Origin: a bacterium
GTDB lineage: Bacteria > Bacteroidota > Bacteroidia > Cytophagales > Cyclobacteriaceae
Direction of reading: 5' to 3'
Length of the DNA: 64,000 nucleotides
Assembly: GCA_024743255.1 (NCBI GenBank)
Contig: JANSWY010000004.1
Coordinates: 62,001-126,000 of the forward strand
Shown here in pieces: positions 44,279 through 53,114 of this stretch; within the stretch, counting starts at the first letter, position 1; each line of letters begins with the position of its first letter. Below the pieces are notes generated by a model. That model had not been told where the DNA came from. It was given only the letters and a program-made list of their open reading frames with translations, and did no database searches. The translations under genes and the position numbers were made by a program.

Positions 44279-47008
44279 ATGAAGATTAAATTTAGTATTG
44301 ACTATCGGACCTACTGGGGTCAGAAATTGATGGTTACTGGTTCCATTAAAGAACTCGGAAAATGGAACCATGAAAAAGCATTGGAGTTGTCTCTCAGAGC
44401 TGGAGAAACCTGGGAGGCAACTGTTGATGTTCCTGATGGCACAACTAGCTTTGAATATAAATACTTCACGTTGGATGAAAATCACGGTTGGATAGGCTTT
44501 GAGTTTGGTGACAACAGAGATTTTCAAATCCCGAAGGAAAGGTTCAAGGAAATAGCGATCAGAGATTATTGGAGATCAGCTAATGATGAACAGAATTCAC
44601 TCTATACATCTCCATTCCAACTTTCACTTTTAGTACCAGGGGAGGAATCCAAAAGTCCTGCTACCTTAGCCAAAACCAAATCTTTTCATAGATTTAGAAT
44701 CCGTGCTCCAAGAGTAGGTAGAAATCTGAAATTGTGCATCATTGGTAGTACTGAAGCACTCGGTAATTGGAATGAGGAGAAAGCGGTGATCATGGAATGC
44801 CGTAAATATCCAATTTGGGAAGTTGATGTACCATTAAAAAAAGGTGATCTTCCAGCTCAATACAAGTACGGAATCTACGATACGGCAACCAAAAAGATTG
44901 AAACCTGGGAAGCTGGTGATAATCGTTATCTACCTGCTCAGGAAATTGGTAATTCCAGATTACACATTAGAACAGATGAATACTTCAAGTACCCACTTGG
45001 AAACTGGAAAGGTGCAGGAGTGGCAATCCCTGTATTCTCAATAAGATCAGAAAAGAGTACCGGAGTAGGGGAGTTTACTGATATAAAACTTCTTGTTGAT
45101 TGGGCGGTAAAAACAGGTTTGAAGCTTGTTCAAATTCTTCCAATCAATGATACTGTTGCTACCAAAACATGGAAAGACTCGTATCCATATGCAGCTATAT
45201 CAGTATTTGCGCTTCATCCAATGTTCCTAAACCTTCAAAGTCTTGGTGCTTTGAAGGACAAGAAGAAACAAGCAAAGTTTGATGCATTACGTAAAAAGCT
45301 AAACGCTAAAGATTTTGTGGATTATGAACCGGTAGTAGCAGCCAAGTTTGAGTATGCTCAACTGAGTTTCAATGAAAACAAGGAGAAGTTTCTTAAATCA
45401 AAGGAGTTTAAGGCATTCTTCAAAGACAATCAAAACTGGTTAAAGTCTTATGCAATGTTCTCAGTACTTCGGGATGAGAATGGAACACCAAACTTCTCAT
45501 GCTGGAAGAAATACAATACTGCAACTGAAAAGCAGATTGAAGACTATACTTCTGAATCCAAGAAGCACTTTGATAAAGTAGCATTTTACTATTTCCTTCA
45601 ATTCCATCTGGATAAGCAGCTTAAAGCAGCAACAGCTTATGCAAGAGAACATGGAGTTGTGTTGAAAGGAGATATTCCAATCGGAATTTACCGAAATAGT
45701 GTTGATGCCTGGAAAGACCCACATTTATACAACATGGAGAGTCAGGCCGGTGCTCCACCAGATGACTTTTCAATTACAGGACAAAATTGGGGATTCCCTA
45801 CTTATAACTGGGATGAAATGTCTAAAGACGGTTATGACTGGTGGGCCAAAAGGCTCCAGAAAATGACCGACTACTTTGATGTATTCAGAATTGATCATAT
45901 TCTTGGTTTTTTTAGAATCTGGGAAATTCCTTTTGATGCTGTTGAAGGTCTGATGGGACACTTTAATCCTTCGTTAGCCTTTCACAAGAACGAGTTAGCT
46001 CAATGGGGAATTACAATCGATTATGATCGCTTCTGCAAACCATATATCAGAGAGCACATGCTTAGTGATATGCTAGGTGATCAGAAAGAATTCGTAAAGA
46101 AGGAATACCTTGAAGAATATGCTCCAGGTTGCTATCAATTAAAGGAGCAATATAATACTCAAAGAAAGGTAAAAGAACATCTTGATGCCCTAACAGTTCA
46201 AAACCCTAACGGAGCTGAACATTTTACGTGGTTAAGGCATAATCTTCTAAGACTGATAGGTGAAGTGATATTTCTGGAAGCACCATTCTCGAATGGTGAA
46301 GCTTTTAATCCTAGAATTGCATTCCATAGCACTTACTCTTATAAAGATCTGGATGGTTATACAAAAGATAGACTTAATGAGCTTTATACTCACTATTTCT
46401 ACAAACGACATAACGACTTCTGGAGAGAGAAAGCCATGACTAAGCTTCCCGCCTTAAAGGCTTCTACTAACATGCTAATATGTGGTGAGGATCTTGGAAT
46501 GGTTCCTGATTGTGTTCCTGGTGTAATGGATGAATTAAAGATTCTAAGTCTTGCTATTCAAAGAATGCCAAACGACGATAGGGAATTCTGGCATCCTGGA
46601 GACACACCGTATATGTCGGTATGTAGTACATCTAGTCATGATATGTCTACAGTTCGGGAATGGTGGCAGGAAAGTGAAGAAACTACTCAGAGGTTCTACA
46701 ATAATATCCTGGGCCACCCTGGTAAAGCGCCTTATTTCTGCGAACCATGGATAGCAAAAGATATAATAGTACAACATCTTCATTCACCAAGCATGTGGTC
46801 CATCTTCCCACTTCAGGATTTGATGGCAATGGATGGAGGATTAAGAAGAGAAACTCCGGAGGATGAGAGAATAAATGTTCCTGCAAACCCTGAACATTTC
46901 TGGAAGTATCGTTTCCATATCAATATGGAGCAACTTCTTGAAGAAGAGGGATTCAATGGAATGCTAAGGGAGATTGTTGACCAATCAGGAAGAAACTCTG
47001 CTTACTAA
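44279..47008 (+). CDS. malQ: 4-alpha-glucanotransferase with two CBM20 domains (DPE2-like)
   Basis: The protein has 909 residues. Two starch-binding CBM20 domains form the first 230 residues: MKIKFSIDYRTYWGQKLMVTG...KWNHEKA, and HRFRIRAPRVGRNLKLCIIG...NWNEEKA. The GH77 catalytic part follows, with the nucleophile in VFRIDHILGF (D539), the acid/base in ICGEDLGMVPD (E737) and the transition-state Asp in SSHDMST (D788). Classical bacterial MalQ lacks the CBMs. The build matches plant DPE2, which uses maltose and a glucan acceptor. No signal peptide is seen, so it is cytoplasmic, as its partner transporter would require. Confidence 0.93.
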   Translation: MKIKFSIDYRTYWGQKLMVTGSIKELGKWNHEKALELSLRAGETWEATVDVPDGTTSFEYKYFTLDENHGWIGFEFGDNRDFQIPKERFKEIAIRDYWRSANDEQNSLYTSPFQLSLLVPGEESKSPATLAKTKSFHRFRIRAPRVGRNLKLCIIGSTEALGNWNEEKAVIMECRKYPIWEVDVPLKKGDLPAQYKYGIYDTATKKIETWEAGDNRYLPAQEIGNSRLHIRTDEYFKYPLGNWKGAGVAIPVFSIRSEKSTGVGEFTDIKLLVDWAVKTGLKLVQILPINDTVATKTWKDSYPYAAISVFALHPMFLNLQSLGALKDKKKQAKFDALRKKLNAKDFVDYEPVVAAKFEYAQLSFNENKEKFLKSKEFKAFFKDNQNWLKSYAMFSVLRDENGTPNFSCWKKYNTATEKQIEDYTSESKKHFDKVAFYYFLQFHLDKQLKAATAYAREHGVVLKGDIPIGIYRNSVDAWKDPHLYNMESQAGAPPDDFSITGQNWGFPTYNWDEMSKDGYDWWAKRLQKMTDYFDVFRIDHILGFFRIWEIPFDAVEGLMGHFNPSLAFHKNELAQWGITIDYDRFCKPYIREHMLSDMLGDQKEFVKKEYLEEYAPGCYQLKEQYNTQRKVKEHLDALTVQNPNGAEHFTWLRHNLLRLIGEVIFLEAPFSNGEAFNPRIAFHSTYSYKDLDGYTKDRLNELYTHYFYKRHNDFWREKAMTKLPALKASTNMLICGEDLGMVPDCVPGVMDELKILSLAIQRMPNDDREFWHPGDTPYMSVCSTSSHDMSTVREWWQESEETTQRFYNNILGHPGKAPYFCEPWIAKDIIVQHLHSPSMWSIFPLQDLMAMDGGLRRETPEDERINVPANPEHFWKYRFHINMEQLLEEEGFNGMLREIVDQSGRNSAY

Positions 47009-47031
47009 GGGATCTGTAAATATATAAGTAG

Positions 47032-47063
47032 CAAGTCCGTTTGCGTAACTCGCAACGGACTTG
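47032..47063 (+). terminator. Terminator after malQ
   Basis: CAAGTCCGTT and AACGGACTTG form a ten-base-pair stem, extended by GCG/CGC across a one-T bulge, with loop TAACT. TTCGTTT follows. It ends 55 bases after the malQ stop. Confidence 0.8.
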
Positions 47064-47176
47064 TTCGTTTATAGCCACTAAGTACAAAATCCAGATATTT
47101 TGACTTAATTTGCTAACTTAGTTTAAGAATGTCGGCAATTGTGAAAGAGTGAAGAATCTAAATCCAGCTAATCTCT

Positions 47177-47944
47177 ATGCCAAATCCAAGGGTCCTCGTT
47201 GTTGAGGATGAGAAAATTTATGTGAAGTACCTGCAGTTATATTTGGAAGACTCAGGTTATGATATTGCAGGTTGTTTCGACAATGCAAAGGATGCAATCA
47301 ATTTTTTGAAGGAGAATACTGTTGATGTAGGTCTGCTGGATATCATGATCAAAGGTGAGCATGATGGTATTGAATTAGCTAAGCATATCAACGAAAACTA
47401 CGATTTTCCAGTAATTTATACCTCTTCTATGACCGACACAGAAACCATTGGAAGAGCAAAAGTTACAAGGCCCGCAGCTTATCTGGTAAAGCCATTTGAA
47501 GACCAGGACTTATTGATCACTCTTGAAATGGCAATGTTCAATCACAAGCAAAAAGAAGAGCCAGCTGAGGTAGAAGAAGGGGCAGAAGAAACTGATATTA
47601 AAGAGGAGGATCTATCCAATCACTACTTATTGGATAACAGAATATTCATCAAGGATAAATTTAGGTTCGAAAGAGTCTATTTTTCTGATATTACCCATCT
47701 GTCGGCAGAAGGTAACTACGTTAAAGTTTTCACTAAAGGAAAGCAATACGTTCTTGCTGTTACACTTGGAACACTTCACGATAAAATCAATGACAATAAA
47801 TTCTTAAGAGTCCACCGCTCTTATGTAGTCAATCTGGAGGAAATTGAGGCTTTGGAAGGGAATAGAATGTTCATTGGTGATCATGAGATCCCAATTGGGA
47901 GAAACTACCGTGAAGAAGTACAACAGTATTTCAACATGATCTAA
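47177..47944 (+). CDS. LytTR family response regulator
   Basis: The protein has 255 residues. The receiver domain (about 5-120) has the acid pair in VVEDEKIY (E10, D11), the phosphoacceptor D55 (VGLLDIMIKG), T/S at YTSSM, and K105 in YLVKPFED. A Glu-rich linker (EEPAEVEEGAEETDIKEEDL) leads to the LytTR DNA-binding domain (FSDITHLSAEGNYVKVF, LRVHRSYVVNLEEIEALEG). It is the LytT/AgrA type. No sensor kinase is adjacent; LytTR regulators often pair with LytS-type kinases elsewhere. Confidence 0.93.
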   Translation: MPNPRVLVVEDEKIYVKYLQLYLEDSGYDIAGCFDNAKDAINFLKENTVDVGLLDIMIKGEHDGIELAKHINENYDFPVIYTSSMTDTETIGRAKVTRPAAYLVKPFEDQDLLITLEMAMFNHKQKEEPAEVEEGAEETDIKEEDLSNHYLLDNRIFIKDKFRFERVYFSDITHLSAEGNYVKVFTKGKQYVLAVTLGTLHDKINDNKFLRVHRSYVVNLEEIEALEGNRMFIGDHEIPIGRNYREEVQQYFNMI

Positions 47945-47958
47945 CGATCCCACTATTC

Positions 47959-48336
47959 CTATTCGTTTTTGATAAACACCTCATTACAAAGTCCCAGTGC
48001 ATTAAATCTTATTTGTAAGATTTTAGGATCATTTGTCAAAGTTGAGTCACATGCACTTGAGGGTTCCAGGTAATAATGAAAGAATTTTCTAGTCCTTTCG
48101 TAAAGCTCGTGTTCGTCTGGAGTTCCCAGCACCTGCTTTACCTGGTTTTGGTTTAATGACAGTATTTTGTCCTTTTGTTCAGTAATTGTGGCAATAAGCG
48201 AAGCTCGTTCACCATTACATCCATAATTATCACTAATCCATAAATCTTTGTCGAAACCTTCTAGCTGTGCTGCTTTTTCAGTACAACCAAAAACAAATAA
48301 AGAACCTACCGCACAAAAGACTAATATTCTAAACAT
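47959..48336 (-). CDS. Small lipoprotein with BamE-like pattern
   Basis: The protein has 125 residues. A lipoprotein signal MFRILVFCAVGSLFVFGC gives C18. The C-terminal region LNQNQVKQVLGTPDEHELYERTRKFFHYYLEP and ILQIRFNALGLCNEVFI resembles the BamE/SmpA fold, in which a LG-P-D pattern leads into beta strands. The similarity is weak, so no function is assigned. Two Cys (DNYGCNGER, SACDST) in the mature part may pair. It converges with the response regulator 14 bp apart. Confidence 0.6.
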   Translation of the reverse strand: MFRILVFCAVGSLFVFGCTEKAAQLEGFDKDLWISDNYGCNGERASLIATITEQKDKILSLNQNQVKQVLGTPDEHELYERTRKFFHYYLEPSSACDSTLTNDPKILQIRFNALGLCNEVFIKNE

Positions 48337-48416
48337 GGAATCTACTTAAATTATTTTCTGAATCAGCATTGCACAAGACTTCTGCTGATATAACTTTGTC
48401 GGCAAAAGTAAATGGG

Positions 48417-48875
48417 ATGAGCAAAGTATTTAGGGTTTTAAGGTTTTTTTCAGTTATCATTTTTTTAGGGGTTCTTATGTTTGTTTATGCATATCTACCC
48501 AAAGATGTTGTGTTAAGCTTCATTGATAACACTATCAATAAAGAGACCTTTTTCTACATTGTACTTGGCCTATTTGTATTAGTCAACTTATTATTTACCT
48601 TAGTTGTTATCCTAAATAAGAATTTAAGCATTGGAGGAACTTCAGTGAAGAAACAAAACCTAATTAACTGGGTAACAAGCCTTCCTGTGATGGTTAATCT
48701 TTACTTAACCTTCATGATTGGATCAATAGGGATTATCAATAATGCTAACAATTTTCAAGGGAGCTACTACTCATATCTCAACTATTTAGGGCCTATTTTA
48801 CTTTTTGGCTGGATTTTAGCATTAATTTTCATCCTTACAAAAAAGGATCAAATAGCCTCTGAATCAACTAATTAG
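48417..48875 (+). CDS. Four-TM hypothetical membrane protein
   Basis: The ATG at 48417 (MSKVFRVLRFFSVIIFLGVLMFVYAYLPKDVV) gives 152 residues; a TTG at 48369 adds 16 unlikely residues. Four hydrophobic segments are visible: FSVIIFLGVLMFVYAYL, FFYIVLGLFVLVNLLFTLVVIL, TSLPVMVNLYLTFMIGSIGII and YLGPILLFGWILALIFIL. Similar short proteins precede parE in Cytophagales. The tail is polar (TKKDQIASESTN). No domain name is known. The parE gene begins 136 bp downstream. Confidence 0.6.
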   Translation: MSKVFRVLRFFSVIIFLGVLMFVYAYLPKDVVLSFIDNTINKETFFYIVLGLFVLVNLLFTLVVILNKNLSIGGTSVKKQNLINWVTSLPVMVNLYLTFMIGSIGIINNANNFQGSYYSYLNYLGPILLFGWILALIFILTKKDQIASESTN

Positions 48876-49011
48876 TTGATTTCTATTCAATTATTGCTGT
48901 AAATAGCAACCTCATAGTGTGAAATTTTTATTAAGGTTTTTAGTTAAAAAACTAATAAATTCAAGGCTGGATTTTATTGCGTAAACCTTTAAAACAACGT
49001 TAGGACAAAGC

Positions 49012-50877
49012 ATGGCGGAAACGGCGAATTATACCGAAGATAGTATACGATCACTCGACTGGAAAGAACACATCAGATTGAGACCCGGAATGTACATCGG
49101 GAAACTTGGAGATGGTTCTGCAATGGACGATGGTATTTACGTTTTGGTAAAGGAAGTCATAGACAACTGTATCGATGAGCACATGATGGGATTTGGTAAG
49201 ACCATTAATGTGAAAGTTGGAGACCATAAAGTAGAAGTAAGGGATTTTGGAAGAGGCATTCCATTGGGTAAAGTTGTGGATTGTGTTTCCAAAATAAATA
49301 CAGGAGGTAAATATGATTCCGGCGCTTTCCAGAAATCTGTTGGACTGAATGGAGTCGGTACTAAAGCAGTTAACGCACTTTCTACATACTTCAAAGTACA
49401 GGCCTTTAGAGAAGGTGAAACCAAAATGGCTGAATTCTCTCAGGGAGAGATTACCAATGATGCTAAGGTCACCAAGACTTCTGAAAGAAACGGAACTCTA
49501 ATTTCCTTTGAGCCTGATAACACAGTTTTTAAGAACTATCATTTTATACCAGAATATCTGGATAACCTCATTTGGAATTACGCATTTCTAAATGCTGGTT
49601 TAACCATAAACTTCAACGGTAAGAAGTATCACTCAGAAAATGGACTTTTAGATCTTCTGAAAAGAAAAACTGATGAGGAAAGTCTAAGATATCCGATTAT
49701 TCATTTGAGAGGAAACGACATTGAGTTGGCACTTTCGCATTCCAACCAATATGGAGAAGAGTATTATTCATTCGTAAATGGTCAATACACTACTCAGGGA
49801 GGAACGCACCTAGCTGCCCTGAGAGAAGCGATTGTGAGATGTATAAGAGACTTCTACAAAAAAGATTTTGATGCTACTGATATCAGAGCTAGTGTAGTAG
49901 GAGCTATTGCAGTAAGAGTTCAGGAACCTGTGTTTGAATCGCAGACTAAGACAAAATTAGGTTCGCAGAATGTTGGTCCTGATGGTCCTACAATGAGAAC
50001 ATTCGTCAATGACTTTGTGAAAAAAGAACTTGATGATTACCTACATAAGAATTCTGAAGTTGCAGATGCTTTGTTGAAAAGAATTCTTCAATCTGAAAGA
50101 GAGCGTAAAGAAATAGCTGGTATTAAAAAGCTGGCAAACGAAAGAGCTAAAAAGGCTAACCTTCACAATAAAAAATTAAGAGACTGCAGAATCCACTTTG
50201 ACGACAAAAGGGGAGATGAGGATAAGAAGAACAATACAATGATCTTCATCACAGAAGGGGACAGTGCCTCAGGATCGATTACAAAATCCAGAAATGTACA
50301 GACTCAGGCAGTTTTCAGTCTACGAGGTAAACCATTCAACTGCTTTGGGCATACCAAAAAAGTGGTTTACGAAAACGAAGAGTTTAATCTTCTTCAGCAT
50401 GCCTTGAACATTGAAGATGGTCTTGACGGACTTAGATATAGAAAAATAATCATTGCTACTGATGCCGATGTAGACGGAATGCACATCAGGTTACTATTGC
50501 TTACCTACTTTTTGCAATTCTTTCCAGACCTTGTCAAAAATGGACATATCTACATTCTGGAAACACCATTGTTTAGGGTAAGAAACAAAAAGAAAACTAT
50601 TTATTGCTACACTGAAGCTGAAAAGCAAGCTGCTATGGCTGAGCTGGGAGCAAAGCCAGAAATAACAAGATTTAAGGGTCTTGGAGAGATCTCTCCGGAC
50701 GAATTTGGGAAATTTATAGGTGAAGACATAAAGCTAGAACCGATCATCCTAAATAAGGAAACTAAGATCAATGATTTACTTAAATTTTACATGGGGAAAA
50801 ACACTCCGGATAGACAACAGTTTATCATTGAGAAGCTTCGTGTCGAGAAAGACTTGGTTGAAGAAGCTGATCAATAA
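49012..50877 (+). CDS. parE: DNA topoisomerase IV subunit B
   Basis: ParE is the ATPase subunit of topoisomerase IV, which unlinks daughter chromosomes. The protein has 621 residues. GHKL motifs are [15 protein letters not shown] (about 43-57), DFGRGIPLG and [13 protein letters not shown]. The transducer follows, and the TOPRIM domain has [11 protein letters not shown] and [16 protein letters not shown]. The C-terminal [19 protein letters not shown] is the usual end. The size is short, as for ParE rather than GyrB of this phylum. The partner parC lies 2.2 kb downstream, separated by two unrelated genes. Confidence 0.94.
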   Translation: MAETANYTEDSIRSLDWKEHIRLRPGMYIGKLGDGSAMDDGIYVLVKEVIDNCIDEHMMGFGKTINVKVGDHKVEVRDFGRGIPLGKVVDCVSKINTGGKYDSGAFQKSVGLNGVGTKAVNALSTYFKVQAFREGETKMAEFSQGEITNDAKVTKTSERNGTLISFEPDNTVFKNYHFIPEYLDNLIWNYAFLNAGLTINFNGKKYHSENGLLDLLKRKTDEESLRYPIIHLRGNDIELALSHSNQYGEEYYSFVNGQYTTQGGTHLAALREAIVRCIRDFYKKDFDATDIRASVVGAIAVRVQEPVFESQTKTKLGSQNVGPDGPTMRTFVNDFVKKELDDYLHKNSEVADALLKRILQSERERKEIAGIKKLANERAKKANLHNKKLRDCRIHFDDKRGDEDKKNNTMIFITEGDSASGSITKSRNVQTQAVFSLRGKPFNCFGHTKKVVYENEEFNLLQHALNIEDGLDGLRYRKIIIATDADVDGMHIRLLLLTYFLQFFPDLVKNGHIYILETPLFRVRNKKKTIYCYTEAEKQAAMAELGAKPEITRFKGLGEISPDEFGKFIGEDIKLEPIILNKETKINDLLKFYMGKNTPDRQQFIIEKLRVEKDLVEEADQ

Positions 50878-50900
50878 ATAGTAACCTAAAAAACCTATAA

Positions 50901-52112
50901 ATGACTTACGTAAACAAAAAACTATTCAACATCCTTCTGGCTGCAACAATCTTATTATTCCAGGCTTGTTCGAGTGACGATGAATCTGGCAATGAAGATA
51001 TACCGGCATTAGTTTCAGCAGAAATTGGATTTACAGGTAATAGCCAGTTAGCCAAAGATATCATTGCTGCATTTGAAATAGATGTAGATCTTGATTTACT
51101 TCAATATGACATGGAACTCTATAAAGTGGTTTACAATACAACTTACAAGGGTGAGCAAATACAGGCTTCAGGAGTGGTAATACTTCCAAAGACAGAAGAT
51201 CCGGTAGGGATGTTAAGTTTTCAACATGGTACAATCTTAGCTGATAGCGAAGCTCCAAGTCGGTTAAGTTCTGCGGATGGGAGTACATTTTTCTACGCAT
51301 CAATGGCGAGCCCAGGTTTAATAGCTGTGATTCCAGATTACATTGGATATGCTGAATCAGGTGATGTCACTCACCCATATTTAATTGAGGAACCTTATGC
51401 TAATGCAGTAATTGATAATATCAAAGCAGCAGTTGAATTGGCAAATGATAAAGGCCTCAACTTTAATGGAGACCTATATTTAGCAGGATACTCAGAAGGT
51501 GGATATGCTACAATGGTGGCTCACAAAGCAATTGAGCAACAAGGAATCGATGGAATCACATTGAAAGCATCTTTCCCAGGAGCAGGAATATATAACCTGA
51601 CGACCACAGCTGCTGAAACGCAAAATACAGAGACGTTAAACAACCCAGAATTCTATTCATTCAGATTATTTGCTTACTACGATCACCATGAACTTGGGTT
51701 AGATTTAACTGATATCTGGAATGAGCCTTATGCTTCACGTGTTTCAACATTGTTTGACGGGTCCAAAACCGGACCGGAAGCTGCTGAACAATTGAACGCA
51801 AATGTTACAGAATTATTGGCATCAGATTACATCAATAGCATTGAGACCGATAGCAAATATGAAGCATATAGAAACGCTGAAATCGAAAACAATGTGTTGG
51901 ATTGGACTCCAACTGTAAGAATGTATTTATCTCATGGAGATGCTGATTTAGTGGTTCCTTATCAAGCAACAGTAGATGCATACAATTACTTTATTGATAA
52001 CGGAGTATCACCAAATTTAGTGACATTCGAAACCTACGAAGGACTTGATCACGGCCCTGCTGTGGCTCCATATCTGGAGGACGTATTTAATGTACTTGCA
52101 GATGAATTATAA
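50901..52112 (+). CDS. Alpha/beta-hydrolase lipoprotein, secretory lipase-like
   Basis: The protein has 403 residues. The lipoprotein signal ends LLFQACSSDDES with Cys near 24. The hydrolase core shows GMLSFQHGT, VIPDYIGYAESG, the nucleophile elbow GYSEGGYAT, and the acid/His regions MYLSHGDADLVVPYQ and YEGLDHGPAV. The pattern is that of secretory lipase/PGAP-like alpha/beta hydrolases that act on esters. It starts 24 bases after the parE stop. The next gene starts inside its last codons. Confidence 0.87.
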   Translation: MTYVNKKLFNILLAATILLFQACSSDDESGNEDIPALVSAEIGFTGNSQLAKDIIAAFEIDVDLDLLQYDMELYKVVYNTTYKGEQIQASGVVILPKTEDPVGMLSFQHGTILADSEAPSRLSSADGSTFFYASMASPGLIAVIPDYIGYAESGDVTHPYLIEEPYANAVIDNIKAAVELANDKGLNFNGDLYLAGYSEGGYATMVAHKAIEQQGIDGITLKASFPGAGIYNLTTTAAETQNTETLNNPEFYSFRLFAYYDHHELGLDLTDIWNEPYASRVSTLFDGSKTGPEAAEQLNANVTELLASDYINSIETDSKYEAYRNAEIENNVLDWTPTVRMYLSHGDADLVVPYQATVDAYNYFIDNGVSPNLVTFETYEGLDHGPAVAPYLEDVFNVLADEL

Positions 52113-53091
52113 GATTTGTGTTCTCACTTTTGTCCTGGCGGCCTGCTCATTTTTTCAGGTAAATGCGCAATACAAGAGTGAGAACCCTCTTGCTCATACC
52201 TATTCTATAGTTGCTTATGATTCCGTTACCGGAGACATGGGGGTTGCCGTGCAATCTCATTGGTTTTCAGTAGGAACAATTGTTTCCTGGGGAGAAGCTG
52301 GCGTAGGAGCAATAGCAACACAATCTTTCGCAAATCCAGCATTCGGTCCTGAAGGACTTGCTCTTTTGAAAAGCGGACTCAATGCACAAGAAACCTTAGA
52401 TTCTCTTTTAGCGACTGACGAAGGAAGAGACTATCGTCAGGTAGGAATAATTGATGCAAAAGGGTTGGCCGCTTCACACACGGGAGCAAAGAACATTAAA
52501 GCTGCTGGAAATATTGTTGGTAAGTATTATGCTGTACAAGCCAACATGATGCTAAATAGTACGGTGTGGCAAGCAATGGCGGATGCTTTTGAAAATACAG
52601 AAGGAGATCTTGCTGAACGAATGGTTGCTGCACTGGAAGCTGCACAAAATGAAAAGGGAGATATCAGAGGCAAGCAATCTGCAGCTCTACTAGTTGTCTC
52701 AGGTAAATCAACTGGGAAAGTTTGGATGGATCGAAAAGTTGATCTTAGAGTTGATGATGCCATCAACCCCGTTGCTGAGATTAAAAGACTTTTAAAGGTC
52801 AAGCAAGCTTATGATTATATGAATGCAGGAGACCTGGATATTGAGGCTGGCGATTATAAATCAGCATCAGAAAATTATGGGAAAGCAGAAAGCATGTTCC
52901 CGCAGAACCTTGAAATGAAATATTGGCATGCTATCAACCTTGCTAACGAGGGTAAGGTGGAAGAAGCACTACCAATGTTTAAATTGATATTTAAAGAAGA
53001 CAGTAATTGGAGAGAGCTAACCAGGAGATTAATTATTCCTGGTGTATTGGTTGTTTCCAAGGAAGATTTAGAAAAGATTATCTCACAATAG
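52102..53091 (+). CDS. Exported DUF1028 protein with TPR-like tail
   Basis: The ATG at 52102 gives a signal peptide MNYKICVLTFVLAACSFFQVNA and 329 residues; the frame upstream to 52045 lies in the lipase gene and is not used. DUF1028 covers about 28-230 (HTYSIVAYDSVTGDMGVAVQSHWFSVG, GVGAIATQSFANP). The last 80 residues look like TPR helices (AYDYMNAGDLDIEAGDYKSASENYGKAESMFPQNLEM). DUF1028 is related to Ntn-type hydrolases and is often secreted. It overlaps the lipase stop by 11 bases, so the two are one unit. Confidence 0.87.
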   Translation: MNYKICVLTFVLAACSFFQVNAQYKSENPLAHTYSIVAYDSVTGDMGVAVQSHWFSVGTIVSWGEAGVGAIATQSFANPAFGPEGLALLKSGLNAQETLDSLLATDEGRDYRQVGIIDAKGLAASHTGAKNIKAAGNIVGKYYAVQANMMLNSTVWQAMADAFENTEGDLAERMVAALEAAQNEKGDIRGKQSAALLVVSGKSTGKVWMDRKVDLRVDDAINPVAEIKRLLKVKQAYDYMNAGDLDIEAGDYKSASENYGKAESMFPQNLEMKYWHAINLANEGKVEEALPMFKLIFKEDSNWRELTRRLIIPGVLVVSKEDLEKIISQ

Positions 53092-53114
53092 CCAAACAGA
53101 GCGAATAGTAACGA

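Noticed and set aside
48938-48956. Hairpin TTAGTT-AAAA-AACTAA before parE
   Set aside because: Only six AT pairs; too weak to call a terminator or regulatory site.
52045-52101. Early start of the DUF1028 gene
   Set aside because: The part lies in the lipase gene and is not a signal peptide; the ATG at 52102 is.
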